From positions 62,001 to 126,000 of the forward strand of contig CAVPHW010000003.1 of the NCBI GenBank assembly GCA_963704835.1: DNA of 64,000 nt, in the 5' to 3' direction. Positions 36,844-46,263 of this stretch are shown one piece after another. The DNA comes from GCA-2746605 sp963704835 (GTDB taxonomy: Bacteria > Bacteroidota > Ignavibacteria > Ignavibacteriales > Melioribacteraceae). The notes under the pieces are model-generated. The model saw nothing but the letters and a program-made list of their open reading frames with translations, was not told the DNA's origin and searched no databases. Position numbers and translations under genes: made by a program. How positions within the stretch are numbered: the first letter of the stretch is position 1; each line of letters starts with the position of its first letter.

Positions 36844-37632
36844 ATGGATATTATAGTAATTTCTGCAGTTTCACTTTTTGTTGCCGGTCTTACTTTCTTC
36901 AGCGGGTTTGGTTTAGGCACATTGCTTATGCCGGCGTTTGCACTTTTTTTTCCTATTGAAATAGCTATTGCTGCTACAGCAATTGTACACCTTGCAAATA
37001 ATCTTTATAAAGGTTACTTAATGGGGAAATATGCTAACCTTAAAATAGTTTTACTATTTACCCTTCCGGCAATTGTTGCTGCTGCCTTTGGGGCATATCT
37101 GTTAAATTATTTCAGAGACTTACCTGAATTATTTTCGTATTATTTATCAGAAAAACTATTTTCTATAACTCCCATTAATCTTACAATTGGAATATTGATG
37201 ATCTTTTTCGCTTTATTCGAATTGATTCCATTTCTTAAGAAAATTAATTTAAAACAGAAATTCATTCCTCTTGGAGGACTTCTCTCAGGTTTTTTTGGAG
37301 GAATTTCAGGTCATCAAGGTGCGTTAAGAACTGTTTTTCTAATACGTGCCGGATTAGAAAAAAAAGCATTTATTGGAACAATGGTAGTCTCTGCAATTTT
37401 AATTGATATTACTAGAATTATAGTTTATGGGCTAACTTTTCTTAAATTTGATGCTGATATGCTGAAGCATGAAAACCTTAGTAATTTACTTATAGCCGGA
37501 ATAATTTCTGCATTTATTGGATCAACAATTGGCAAATATTTGTTAGAAAAAGTTACATTTAATACCATACATATCTTTGTCGGAATTATGCTTATGTTTT
37601 TAGGGGTAGCAATTGCGACTGGAATAATTTAG
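36844..37632 (+). CDS. TSUP (TauE/SafE) family membrane transporter
   Basis: A 262-residue protein with about eight hydrophobic helices in two halves, each starting with a glycine-rich motif: FFSGFGLGTLLMPAFALFF and GGLLSGFFGGISGHQGALRT. These are the TSUP signature repeats. Members export or import small anions such as sulfite, sulfoacetate or thiosulfate; the substrate here is unknown. It follows the activator gene by 28 nt and could be co-transcribed with it, which might link it to sulfur or other anion traffic during respiration. Confidence 0.88.
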   Translation: MDIIVISAVSLFVAGLTFFSGFGLGTLLMPAFALFFPIEIAIAATAIVHLANNLYKGYLMGKYANLKIVLLFTLPAIVAAAFGAYLLNYFRDLPELFSYYLSEKLFSITPINLTIGILMIFFALFELIPFLKKINLKQKFIPLGGLLSGFFGGISGHQGALRTVFLIRAGLEKKAFIGTMVVSAILIDITRIIVYGLTFLKFDADMLKHENLSNLLIAGIISAFIGSTIGKYLLEKVTFNTIHIFVGIMLMFLGVAIATGII

Positions 37633-37729
37633 ACTTTCCTTAATTGTTGCTTTTTTTGTTCTGCTGTAGCTTCTACTATACAATATTGACAGCTTACTAT
37701 TAAAAAACAGCCAATATTTGCACTTCTTT

Positions 37730-37746
37730 TTGGCATTATCATTGAA
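37730..37746 (+). promoter_or_regulatory. Sigma-54 promoter of the 37780 barrel gene
   Basis: TTGGCATTATCATTGAA matches the -24/-12 pattern. The predicted start near 37757 gives a 23-nt leader with GAGG before ATG 37780. None of the three dyad types in this window was found upstream. Confidence 0.65.
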
Positions 37747-37779
37747 ACCTCTTAGTATCATTAGAAAATTGAGGTTTTT

Positions 37780-38421
37780 ATGAAACGACTTATTGTAATT
37801 ATTTTGATTGCAACCCTTAACCAAATATATTCACAACCAAGAACAGGCTCAATTAAACTTGGAAGCTTCAGTCCTTCTGCTACAGAATCCGGTTTTGTTA
37901 TTGGATACGAGAGTGGAAAATATATTGATAAAAATTTTGATATTGGTTGGAGTGTTGACTGGTTTAATAAAAATTATATTGATCAAACTTTAGTAACAGA
38001 ATTGAATAATTATTACGGCTATTTTGATTCAGAGCTTAACGAAGTCAGATCTAAAATAAATCTTCATAGTATTCCCGCACTATTTAATATGTCAGCAAAA
38101 TTCCCTATGTCGCCAAGACTTTCTTACTATGTTACAGGTGGAATTGGAGTGGAGGCATTATTTATTTTTTACAGGAATTATGAAAACCCAAATGAAGATG
38201 AATTTGAAGGTGCATTTGATTTTAATTGGCGATTAGGTGCAGGTGTTGCCTATCAGCTGGGCAGACATTCTGATTTAATTGCTGAAATAGTTTATCATTC
38301 TTCATCACCCAGCTGGACATACGAAATTGATGATCCAAGAGCAGGTAGAAGACAAATACTGGAAAGAGAATTTGATATGAGTGGTTTGATGACAAGAATA
38401 GGTTTTAAATTTTACTATTAA
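37780..38421 (+). CDS. Small outer-membrane beta-barrel protein
   Basis: A 213-residue protein with a signal peptide (MKRLIVIILIATLNQIYSQ) and an eight-stranded-type barrel pattern: repeated aromatic/glycine strands (YESGKYIDKNFDIGWSVDWF, YYVTGGIGVEALFIFYR, WRLGAGVAYQLGRHSDLIAE) and a C-terminal GFKFYY. This is the OmpW/OmpA-barrel-like size class. Function is unknown. Its sigma-54 promoter suggests it is used under the same kind of conditions as the cytochrome operons. Confidence 0.78.
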   Translation: MKRLIVIILIATLNQIYSQPRTGSIKLGSFSPSATESGFVIGYESGKYIDKNFDIGWSVDWFNKNYIDQTLVTELNNYYGYFDSELNEVRSKINLHSIPALFNMSAKFPMSPRLSYYVTGGIGVEALFIFYRNYENPNEDEFEGAFDFNWRLGAGVAYQLGRHSDLIAEIVYHSSSPSWTYEIDDPRAGRRQILEREFDMSGLMTRIGFKFYY

Positions 38422-38432
38422 AGGACATTATT

Positions 38433-38463
38433 AACCTCAGAGGTTTCACAAACCTCTGAGGTT
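38433..38463. terminator. Bidirectional terminator between the barrel gene and sppA
   Basis: A perfect 14-bp inverted repeat AACCTCAGAGGTTT / AAACCTCTGAGGTT with a 3-nt loop, followed by TTTT. Confidence 0.92.
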
Positions 38464-38472
38464 TTACACAAA

Positions 38473-40242
38473 TCAATGTATTACATACTCAAAAGGTAGT
38501 CTAGTTTGAATGCCAGTATACTTTAGGGCATTTGATAATTTCTCAATTTGGTTAAGAGGTTCTTGGAAGTTAAATATTGCAAATTTATTTTCTATACCAG
38601 TAGAGAACATTTCAATAATCTTCTCAAATGTTTCCTTTTGATCTGGGTATTCGACAATTTTATAATCTTTAATATTTGCCAGGTCTGATGCAATTTGCAA
38701 TGCTAAATCAACACCACCCAAAGTATCTACTAAACCTATTTCCTTTGCATCTAAACCGCTCCATATTCTTCCTTGACCTATTTTATCAACTTGCTCAAAA
38801 GTCATTTTTCTGCCATCTGCAACTCTACTAGCAAAGTCAATATAGATTTCATCAACTTGGTTTTGAATGTATTTTTTCTGTACGGAATTAAGCGGATTTG
38901 TAATAGTTGCCCATCCCGTATTCTCACTGGTTGCAACTTCATCAAAGGTTATTCCTAATTTATCATCAAAGAATTTTTGTGCATTGGGAATAATACCAAA
39001 CACGCCTATTGATCCAGTCAAGGTATTATGTTCCGCAACTATTTTATTAGCATTGCAAGAAATATAATAACCACCGGAAGCTGCTACTGCACCCATTGAT
39101 ATAACCACCGGTTTATTTGTTTTAACCAAATTGATTTTTCTCCAAATCATGTCTGAAGTTAATGCTGATCCACCAGGCGAATTTACGCGCATCACAATTG
39201 CTTTTATTCTTTTATTCTCATTTGCCTTGTCAAGAGCTTCTATTATATTTTCAGTACCAATTGTATAGTCATCACCTTTACCTCCGGTTATTTCGCCTAA
39301 AGCATAAATAAGTGCAATTCTATTTTCACTTGAAATATTATCCGAGGTGTAAGATCTAAGATATTTTTTAAAATTTATTTTATTCAATTTTTTCTTAGGA
39401 GTTTTGTAAATAAGTTTTGCCATTATCGTATCAACTTGGTCCTCATACAATAAAGAACTTATCAATCCATATTTTTCTGCATCTTCTGCAGAATTAATTT
39501 TGAGGTTAGCTGATAAATCTTTAAGCTCTTCTTGAGAGATTTTATTGCTTTCTGAAATTTTAGTAATAATATCAGAATAGACTGAGATTAAAAATTTATT
39601 TAATTGCTCTTTATTTTCTGGGGTCATTTTTTCAACTCTAAATGGTTCAGTAGCACTTTTATATTTACCATATTGAAATATTTGCGCTTCTATTCCCAAC
39701 TTTTCTAAGGTTTTCTTGAAGAAAGTTAGCTCGATACCAAAACCATCAAACTCCATTATTCCGGTTGGAGTTATATAAATGCTGTCTGCAACCGAACCTA
39801 AAAAATATGCAGCTTCACTAATCGTATTTCCATGAGCAATTATAAACTTGCCGGAATTTTTAAAATCCAGAAGCGAGTTTCTAATTTCACTTGTTTTAGA
39901 AATTCCACCGACAGAATAATTGTCAAGATTTAAAAATATTCCTTTAATACTATTATCAGTTTTAGAATGCTTGATTGCATCAATTAAATCATTTAGCCCC
40001 ACAGCCTTTTTAATAGATGGCATGAAACTCAAATCAAAACTTGGATCAGTATTAGTACGTTCGGGCAAATCGTAATCAAGTTTAATTTCTAATACTGAAT
40101 CACTTTTAACAGTGACCTTTTCTTCAGTATCAAAAGCCGAGATCATTGCAAAAGTAAAAATGAAAAAAAATACTGTTATCAAAAAAAGTGAAATAAAAAA
40201 ACCTAACACTGATGCAAATGTAAATTTTAGAAACTGCTTCAT
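38473..40242 (-). CDS. sppA: SppA, long-form signal peptide peptidase
   Basis: A 589-residue inner-membrane serine protease. One N-terminal helix (FASVLGFFISLFLITVFFFI) anchors two S49 domains. The general-base Lys195 lies in YGKYKSATEPF and the nucleophile Ser389 in GAVAASGGYYISC; both fit the E. coli SppA Ser/Lys dyad, whose residues come from different halves. The length is that of the 67-kDa form. The enzyme degrades cleaved signal peptides in the membrane. It is a single-gene unit between a terminator and the divergent ATP-grasp gene. Intact, with nothing unusual. Confidence 0.95.
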   Translation of the reverse strand: MKQFLKFTFASVLGFFISLFLITVFFFIFTFAMISAFDTEEKVTVKSDSVLEIKLDYDLPERTNTDPSFDLSFMPSIKKAVGLNDLIDAIKHSKTDNSIKGIFLNLDNYSVGGISKTSEIRNSLLDFKNSGKFIIAHGNTISEAAYFLGSVADSIYITPTGIMEFDGFGIELTFFKKTLEKLGIEAQIFQYGKYKSATEPFRVEKMTPENKEQLNKFLISVYSDIITKISESNKISQEELKDLSANLKINSAEDAEKYGLISSLLYEDQVDTIMAKLIYKTPKKKLNKINFKKYLRSYTSDNISSENRIALIYALGEITGGKGDDYTIGTENIIEALDKANENKRIKAIVMRVNSPGGSALTSDMIWRKINLVKTNKPVVISMGAVAASGGYYISCNANKIVAEHNTLTGSIGVFGIIPNAQKFFDDKLGITFDEVATSENTGWATITNPLNSVQKKYIQNQVDEIYIDFASRVADGRKMTFEQVDKIGQGRIWSGLDAKEIGLVDTLGGVDLALQIASDLANIKDYKIVEYPDQKETFEKIIEMFSTGIENKFAIFNFQEPLNQIEKLSNALKYTGIQTRLPFEYVIH

Positions 40243-40384
40243 TCAATCCTCAAATCAATTTTTATTCTTGATAAACTAAATTTACTCAACTTTGCTTCAT
40301 AGTTCAATCAGTCAATTTGTAATAATTGCTATTGAATTAAAGGAAATAATTTGGCATTTTATAAGAAACAGACATGAGGGAAAA

Positions 40385-41599
40385 ATGAGCTTACCGAGTC
40401 AGTTAACTTTTTTGTGTTTAGCAAGTTATGAAAAAGGAGCAGATTTTCTAATTAAGTGTAAAGAATTAGGTAATCGTGTAATTTTAATCACTTCTCAAAG
40501 CTTGCAAGATGTAAATTGGCCTAAAGATTTTATTGATGATATTTATTTTGTTCCGGATAACAATAATGAATGGAAAATGGAAAGCGTAATAAAGAGTATT
40601 AGTTACCTTGCAAGAACCGAGAAGATAGATAGAATTATTGCCTTAGATGATTTTGACGTTGAGAAAGGCGCAAAATTAAGAGAGCATTTAAGAGTTGGTG
40701 GAATGGGGGAAACAACTGCCCGGTATTTTAGAGACAAGTTAGCAATGCGTAAAAAAACCAAGGATGATAAAATCAATATTCCGGATTTTGTACATGTTTT
40801 GAACCATAATGAAATCAATTTATTTTTAGATTCTAATACACCTCCTTTCATTCTAAAACCAAGATCTCAAGCAGGTGCAATTGGTATTAAAAAACTTAAT
40901 TCCAAAGTAGAAGCTTGGGAAGCAATAAACAGTTTAGGAGATGAACAATCAAATTATTTGATTGAACAGTTTATTGAAGGGGAAATCTTCCATGTTGATT
41001 CAATTATATATAATTATAAAACGGTTTTGGGATTAGCTCACCAATATACATTGCCACCATTTGAGGTTGCCCATCAAGGTAGAGTTTTTTGTACAAGAAC
41101 AGTAAAACATAAAAGTGATAATGAAAAGAAATTACTTCAAATAAATAAAAAAGTAATCAAAAGTCTCGGGTTAAAAAAAGGGGTTTCTCATACGGAGTTT
41201 ATTAAATCGAAAGCCAATGGGGAATTTTATTTTTTAGAAACTTCTGCAAGAGTTGGAGGAGCAAATATTGCTGACATGATTGAAAAAACAACTGGTGTTA
41301 ACTTATGGAAAGAGTGGGCTTTAATTGAAAATCTTAATGATGGTGAAGAATATATAATTCCAAAACCTAAAAATAATTATGGAGCTATACTTATTTCTTT
41401 GGCAAAACAAGAGTGGCCAGATACAAGCAATTATAATGACGTTGAAATTGCTTGGAAGATGAATAAAAAATACCATGCAGGATTAGTAATTGTTGCTGAT
41501 GAATACGACCGAATCTCAGCGTTAATTGAAAATTATACAGAACGTTTTTATGAAGACTTTTTTATATCGCAGCCATTAAGAGATAAAGCAACAAATTAG
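40385..41599 (+). CDS. ATP-grasp ligase-like enzyme
   Basis: Start at ATG 40385 (MSLPSQLTFLCLASYEKGAD) with GAGGG 5 nt upstream; the longer frame from 40292 has no ribosome site. About 404 residues with an ATP-grasp fold: pre-ATP domain, FILKPRSQAGAIGIKKL (nucleotide loop with lysine), YLIEQFIEGEIFHVDSI, and the metal-binding end FLETSARVGGANIADM. Proteins of this type join a carboxylate to an amine or thiol with ATP. The substrate cannot be told, and no pathway partner is adjacent. Divergent from sppA. Confidence 0.82.
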   Translation: MSLPSQLTFLCLASYEKGADFLIKCKELGNRVILITSQSLQDVNWPKDFIDDIYFVPDNNNEWKMESVIKSISYLARTEKIDRIIALDDFDVEKGAKLREHLRVGGMGETTARYFRDKLAMRKKTKDDKINIPDFVHVLNHNEINLFLDSNTPPFILKPRSQAGAIGIKKLNSKVEAWEAINSLGDEQSNYLIEQFIEGEIFHVDSIIYNYKTVLGLAHQYTLPPFEVAHQGRVFCTRTVKHKSDNEKKLLQINKKVIKSLGLKKGVSHTEFIKSKANGEFYFLETSARVGGANIADMIEKTTGVNLWKEWALIENLNDGEEYIIPKPKNNYGAILISLAKQEWPDTSNYNDVEIAWKMNKKYHAGLVIVADEYDRISALIENYTERFYEDFFISQPLRDKATN

Positions 41600-41682
41600 T
41601 TGGTATTTATTTATCCATTTCGTAGATATATATGATAATTTGCATATTTAAAAATAATGGCTTTATAAAAATGTGGTTTAGA

Positions 41683-42126
41683 CTAGTGAATTTCTTGAAG
41701 TTTATTCTCTAAGATATCGAGAATAATATTAATATTGCTATCAGTTGGTTTTAGAGATTTCGCTTTCCTAAAAAAATGTAATGATCGGTTGCTATCACAG
41801 TAAAGCCAGAGTATTCCTAAAGTTTTTAAGGTCGTAAAACTTTCATTTCCTCGTTCAAGTAGTTGTTCTAAATGGAGGACTAATTCCGGACAAGGACAAT
41901 CATCTTTAGTTGGGTGAGTATTAATTATGCAATCAATATTATCGGAAATCAAATCAGTAAAAATTTCGGCAGCTTTTTCATATTTGCCAATTTGCGTGAG
42001 ACATACGATTATTTTCTTTCGAGTATTAATATTTTTAGGATCATCAATGAGCACTTTTTCGAAAACCTCAACTGCTCCAAGATAATTTCTTGTCATAAAA
42101 TATTGATTACCTAACATCTCGTACAT
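41683..42126 (-). CDS. Small TPR-repeat protein
   Basis: A 147-residue protein of TPR helices (NQYFMTRNYLGAVEVFEKVL, IGKYEKAAEIFTDLI, NRSLHFFRKAKSLKPTDSN), with no signal peptide. A CPCP pair sits in the middle. It is a protein-interaction module with unknown partner. It follows the double rhodanese on the same strand after 64 nt, but a hairpin lies between them, so co-transcription would need read-through. Confidence 0.7.
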   Translation of the reverse strand: MYEMLGNQYFMTRNYLGAVEVFEKVLIDDPKNINTRKKIIVCLTQIGKYEKAAEIFTDLISDNIDCIINTHPTKDDCPCPELVLHLEQLLERGNESFTTLKTLGILWLYCDSNRSLHFFRKAKSLKPTDSNINIILDILENKLQEIH

Positions 42127-42145
42127 TTTTAGTCTCTTTTAAACA

Positions 42146-42170
42146 TTGAGCCTCAATAAATGAGGCTCAA
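42146..42170 (-). terminator. Hairpin after the rhodanese gene
   Basis: TTGAGCCTCA / TGAGGCTCAA is a perfect 10-bp stem with an ATAAA loop. On the minus strand only a short T run follows (TGTTTAAAAG), so termination may be partial. Confidence 0.6.
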
Positions 42171-42190
42171 CATTAATATTTTAGAACTAT

Positions 42191-43189
42191 TTAGTTTAAT
42201 ACTAACTCATAACTTTTTACATCATTAGCAGCAACAAATTTTGTTCCTGGAACATTATCATTATCTATCCCGTTTACTCCATAAAGCAGGGAATATGCAT
42301 CATAACCTAAGACTGCTAAGTAAGCAGCAACATGAGCGGATGTTTGACCAGTATAGCAATAAACCACTACTTTTTTATCAGTAGGTATTGTTTTTAAGAA
42401 CGTATCAAAATCTAGATCAGCTTTGGGAGTATATTGCATTGCTCCATTGATGTGTTTCCAATTGTAATGATCTAGTGACCAATAGTTAACTATAAAATAA
42501 CCAGCTGTGTTATCCATTACATCATTTCTTGCAATTTTTTGTGTAAAACCACCAGCAAATACTGCTTGAACTCTTTCTTTTAGAATATCAGTTGCAACTG
42601 TTTTTCCGGTGCTCAACACAGGCATATTACCTAATGCTGGTTTTGGGAAGTTAGTTGTAACTAAATCGCCACCTCTATTTCCTTTTGAAGCCATATTTGT
42701 GTTTGAAACCCAACCAGAAGAAGTTTCAGTATTCCAGCTACACATTCCATATTTTAAATCTTTAACATTTGTATAACCCATCATATGCATAAGACCAGTT
42801 GCCCATGCAGCTGTTTGACCAGAATAACATGCTAAAACGACTGTTGTTTTACTTTTAAGATTATTAGCTTCATAATATTCTAAAACTTTTGTCGCATCAA
42901 TATTGATTGCACCTTTAATATGACCTTTTACGAAATCTGCAGCAGATCTGATGTCTAGAACTACTTGTGAAGCATCGCCAGCTAAAATGGCATTATTTAC
43001 GTCTGTAGCTGCAATCATAGCAGGGTAGTTGTTCATTGGATTACCACCAGCATCTTCTACGTACTTTACTAAAACTTCAGCTTCATTAATGGCAACCGGA
43101 TCTGTTGCATCATCATCACTACAACCAGTTTGTACAAAGAGTATAGGTATGATTAGTAGTAAGTAAAACAATTTTCTTAATTCGTTCAT
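42191..43189 (-). CDS. Double-rhodanese lipoprotein
   Basis: A 332-residue lipoprotein (lipobox QTGC) with two rhodanese domains. The first has VVLDIRSAADFVKGHIKGA and active loop ACYSGQTAAW; the second has VVVYCYTGQTSAHVA. Both keep the catalytic cysteine, in six-residue loops CYSGQT and CYTGQT. Rhodaneses carry sulfane sulfur. It sits 49 nt downstream of the ten-haem cytochrome and probably shares its sigma-54 promoter, which suggests a periplasmic sulfur-linked electron path (polysulfide, thiosulfate or similar). The substrate is inferred from context only. Confidence 0.9.
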   Translation of the reverse strand: MNELRKLFYLLLIIPILFVQTGCSDDDATDPVAINEAEVLVKYVEDAGGNPMNNYPAMIAATDVNNAILAGDASQVVLDIRSAADFVKGHIKGAINIDATKVLEYYEANNLKSKTTVVLACYSGQTAAWATGLMHMMGYTNVKDLKYGMCSWNTETSSGWVSNTNMASKGNRGGDLVTTNFPKPALGNMPVLSTGKTVATDILKERVQAVFAGGFTQKIARNDVMDNTAGYFIVNYWSLDHYNWKHINGAMQYTPKADLDFDTFLKTIPTDKKVVVYCYTGQTSAHVAAYLAVLGYDAYSLLYGVNGIDNDNVPGTKFVAANDVKSYELVLN

Positions 43190-43238
43190 TTTTTGTTGCT
43201 CCTATTTAGTTTATTGAGTTATTGTTTATATTTTTAAT

Positions 43239-44659
43239 TTAGTTTACTCCCCAACGAGCAGGAAGTTTACCATCAACGGCATATTTACTTGTTGAAGATT
43301 TTTGCCATGGTTCGGTAAAATCAGATTCAAACAAATAGTATTGTTTATTTACGTAATTTCCTTCTGTATCTTTTATAATGTGACAAGCTTGCGCACATTT
43401 GGGATGTCGGCTATCTAGTAATAGAATCAGCAATTGTTCGTTGTGTCCATCTAATGATATTATGAGGTGTTGTATATTTATAAGCTGGTCTAACATCAAA
43501 ATGATCTAGATTAGCAACACCATATCCATCCCAGCTATCGGGCGCCATTAAAGATTGTCTTAACGTTGCCATTTTATATGGTTTAGTTTCTGGTATCGGA
43601 TTCATGCCAATTTTGAATTTAAGATGAGATTCTATTCTAGCGCCTCCATGCCCACTTCCAGGTTCAGGTACGTGGCAGCTACCGCAATTATTATAATCCT
43701 GAGAGTGACAAGTTTGGCAATTAAATGAATCCATATGAACAGAATGATAAGTATTTGAATTTTTTAATATCACTGTGGCAATCAGCACATTCTGGTAATT
43801 GTTGGTTTTTATACCTTTGATCGTAGTAATTTCCATCACCGTGAATTTCGTTTTTACTATGGCAGTTCATACAAGTATAACCCGCGCTTGTTAAATGAAC
43901 ATCTGGAACGGTTCCAAATCCTTCGCCAAAATATGCATGTCCGCCTCTGCTAACATGGCATGTAGTACAATTTTTTCTCATATCGGGTTTCTCAAACTTA
44001 TGTCCGTTAGCTAAACCGCCGCCGCCTGCTGTTGGTCTTGTGATATGGCATTCTGCACAAGTTGCATGACAAGTTTGGCAATTCCCTTTATATCCATGTT
44101 TTAGATCATCAGGTAGAGACGCAAATGCTTCCATTCCAGTTTCATTTTTATATCTCAAAGTGACCATACTTTTTTGTCCCCAACCTTGCTCGTGAGTAGA
44201 GTTTTTTGCTCTTGCTACAACATCAGGATGGCATGATGCACATTTTTGATCTGAGAGTAGGGAGGGTGCAGCCAAAAAATCGCCTGAATGAGCATTTTCT
44301 TTCATTTGAATATCAGTGTCACCAGTTGCATTTTCAACACCATTATGGCACGCAACACATCCAAGTTTTCCGTGAACACTGTTCTTAAAATCTGCATAAC
44401 CTTCACCTTTTAATACAACTCTATCGTAAGGTTCAAAATGAGGTGCTTCACCGCCACAACCTGCAGCACCAGTCGAGGGAGGATCAGGTGTATATACTGT
44501 TTTTAGTAACTCATAATCAGTGTGGCAACCTTCGCAACTGTTTTTTGCCAAAGAGCCATTTGTACCTTGATCGATTGGTAAATCTTTTTCATCCTCACAA
44601 GCAGAAATAAATACAAGCATAAGTAGAGGTATTAAAAAATATGATAGTAGATTCTTCAT
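43239..44659 (-). CDS. Ten-haem lipoprotein cytochrome c, frameshifted
   Basis: Signal with lipobox (LVFISAC), then CEGCH, CVACH, CASCH, CQTCH, CAECH, CTTCH, CMNCH and CADCH in the frame of 44659; the frame shifts near 43760 (IKKF to NSNTYHSVHMDSF) and continues with CQTCH and CGSCH, then shifts again near 43440 into a tail with a CAQACH motif (CX3CH) in HPKCAQACHIIKD. Joined length is about 470 residues. It is not a T9SS protein. The neighbouring rhodanese, sigma-54 promoter and activator make one unit. The tail motif could bind an eleventh haem. Related families include octahaem reductases, but no active-site signature is clear. Confidence 0.85.
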
Positions 44660-44692
44660 GAAAATTCCTATGATTAATATTTCGCTATACCA

Positions 44693-44709
44693 TGCAATTA
44701 AGATGCCAA
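44693..44709 (-). promoter_or_regulatory. Sigma-54 promoter of the ten-haem cytochrome/rhodanese unit
   Basis: The minus strand reads TTGGCATCTTAATTGCA, a perfect -24/-12 element. The predicted start near 44682 leaves a 23-nt leader with AGGAA before ATG 44659. Confidence 0.88.
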
Positions 44710-44755
44710 TTAAATCTTATTAAAAGAGCTTCTTATCATATATTAAAAGGAACAA

Positions 44756-44843
44756 TTTGTTTCATAATAAACTAGAGATAAGCAAAATGAAGGTTAAAAC
44801 TATTGTAAATAATAAGTTAAAACGAATGGAACGAAACGTTTCG
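44756..44843 (-). promoter_or_regulatory. Candidate activator sites upstream of the ten-haem cytochrome
   Basis: TTTGTTTCATAAT (44756-44768) is identical to the left part of the dyad at 46205-46217 in front of the activator gene. A second perfect palindrome CGAAACGTTTCG lies at 44832-44843. Both contain GTTTC/GAAAC half-sites and lie about 50 and 125 bp upstream of the -24 element. Confidence 0.55.
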
Positions 44844-44856
44844 ATTGTGGTACAGT

Positions 44857-46197
44857 TTAATCTTCTTGGTCAAGTATGCCCAATTGTTTCATTTTTCGCC
44901 ATAAAGTGGTTCTACCAATCTTTAGTTCTTGGGCAGCTTTGGTCTTATTCCAATGGTGTTTTGTAAGGATTTCTAACAACTGATTCTTTTCGAAAGAATC
45001 ACTGTCTGTCAAATATTTTGAAAAGGTTTGCTTCTTGCTTGTATTATTTTTTATGATAGGAGGTAATTTTGCTGAAGTTATTGTATTTGAATTATTTGTT
45101 CTAACAAACGAATATTCAATAACGTTTTCCAATTCTCTAATGTTACCTCTCCAATTAAAGCTTAGTATTAGTTCCATGGCTTCGTCATCAATATCTGTTA
45201 TTTCTTTCTTGTATAGCTGAGAAAATTTATTTAGAAAATGTTTAATAAGAATTACTATGTCTTCCATTCTTTTGTTTAATGGTGGAACCTCTATTGGAAT
45301 AACATTTAAACGGTAATATAAATCTTCTCTAAATTTGCCGGATTTTAGAGCTTCATCAATATTAATATTTGTGGCAGCAATTACCCTAACATCAACCCTT
45401 CTTGTGATTGATTCACCGACCCGTTCAAAAGTACCTTCTTGCAAAACTCTCAGAAGCTGTAGTTGCATTTGCAAAGGCATTTCTGCAACTTCATCCAAGA
45501 AAATTGTTCCACCATCGGCAATTTCAAATCTACCAGGTCTATCTTTTACAGCATCTGTAAATGCCCCTTTTACATGTCCAAATAACTCGCTTGCAAGTAG
45601 GTGAGGAGGGAACACCGAACAATTTATTTTAATAAATACTTTGTCCTTTCTGACGCTTGTTTTTTGAACAGCATTTGCTACCATTTCTTTACCTGTGCCA
45701 GATTCTCCATGAATAAAAACGGGAGCATCCGACTCTGCAATTTCATCAATAAGTTCAAAGATTTCCCTCATTGGCTTACTTCTGCCAATAATTCCATGGT
45801 ATTGATTATTTTTTGCTAGGTCATGTTTAACACTGTCAAAATCAGACATTTCTCTAAAAGAGATTACACCACCTGTAGGTTTGCCATCATCACTATAAAG
45901 TACTGCAGAATTAAGCTTTATAGAGATGTAATCATCATTTACAGATTTTATTTTTGATTCGAAATCGTAGATGTTTTTTCGTGAATTGAGTACGAGTGCA
46001 ATTGGACATTCCTGGTAACATAATTTTGATTTAAATACATTCTTACAAAATTGTCCAATAACTTCATTGCGATTGTGACCTGTTATCCGCTCTGCTGCTT
46101 TATTAAAAAAATTAATTCTAAAGCTTTTATCAACAGTAAAAACACCTTCACCTAAGCTATCAAGAATATCTTCATTTTTAAGTTTTATTTCTTCCAT
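44857..46197 (-). CDS. PAS-sensor sigma-54 activator with cysteine cluster
   Basis: A 446-residue activator lacking a receiver. The N-terminal PAS domain (ILDSLGEGVFTVDKSFRINF) contains a cysteine cluster C-x8-C-x3-CP (FCKNVFKSKLCYQECPI), a pattern seen in other PAS sigma-54 regulators and suited to redox or metal sensing. The AAA+ domain has Walker A GESGTGKE, a GAFTDA loop in place of GAFTGA, Walker B GGTIFLDEVAE and FREDLYYRLNVIPI. A Fis HTH closes it (HHWNKTKAAQELKIGRTTLW). Adjacent to the ten-haem cytochrome unit, with matching GTTTCA/TGAAAC sites. Sensing by the cysteines is inferred. Confidence 0.92.
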   Translation of the reverse strand: MEEIKLKNEDILDSLGEGVFTVDKSFRINFFNKAAERITGHNRNEVIGQFCKNVFKSKLCYQECPIALVLNSRKNIYDFESKIKSVNDDYISIKLNSAVLYSDDGKPTGGVISFREMSDFDSVKHDLAKNNQYHGIIGRSKPMREIFELIDEIAESDAPVFIHGESGTGKEMVANAVQKTSVRKDKVFIKINCSVFPPHLLASELFGHVKGAFTDAVKDRPGRFEIADGGTIFLDEVAEMPLQMQLQLLRVLQEGTFERVGESITRRVDVRVIAATNINIDEALKSGKFREDLYYRLNVIPIEVPPLNKRMEDIVILIKHFLNKFSQLYKKEITDIDDEAMELILSFNWRGNIRELENVIEYSFVRTNNSNTITSAKLPPIIKNNTSKKQTFSKYLTDSDSFEKNQLLEILTKHHWNKTKAAQELKIGRTTLWRKMKQLGILDQED

Positions 46198-46205
46198 TGT
46201 ACACT

Positions 46206-46225
46206 TTGTTTCATAATTGAAACAA
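46206..46225. promoter_or_regulatory. Dyad at the start of the PAS activator gene
   Basis: TTGTTTCA-TAAT-TGAAACAA is a perfect 8-bp inverted repeat ending 9 nt before ATG 46197. It shares 13 bases (TTTGTTTCATAAT) with the site at 44756, suggesting that the activator binds both and limits its own expression. Confidence 0.65.
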
Positions 46226-46263
46226 TATATTTTAAAAAGGACACTACTAACTTATTTATTCGG

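Noticed and set aside
40292..40384. N-terminal extension of the ATP-grasp protein
   Set aside because: No ribosome site at 40292, while GAGGG stands before ATG 40385, and the extension has no family character.
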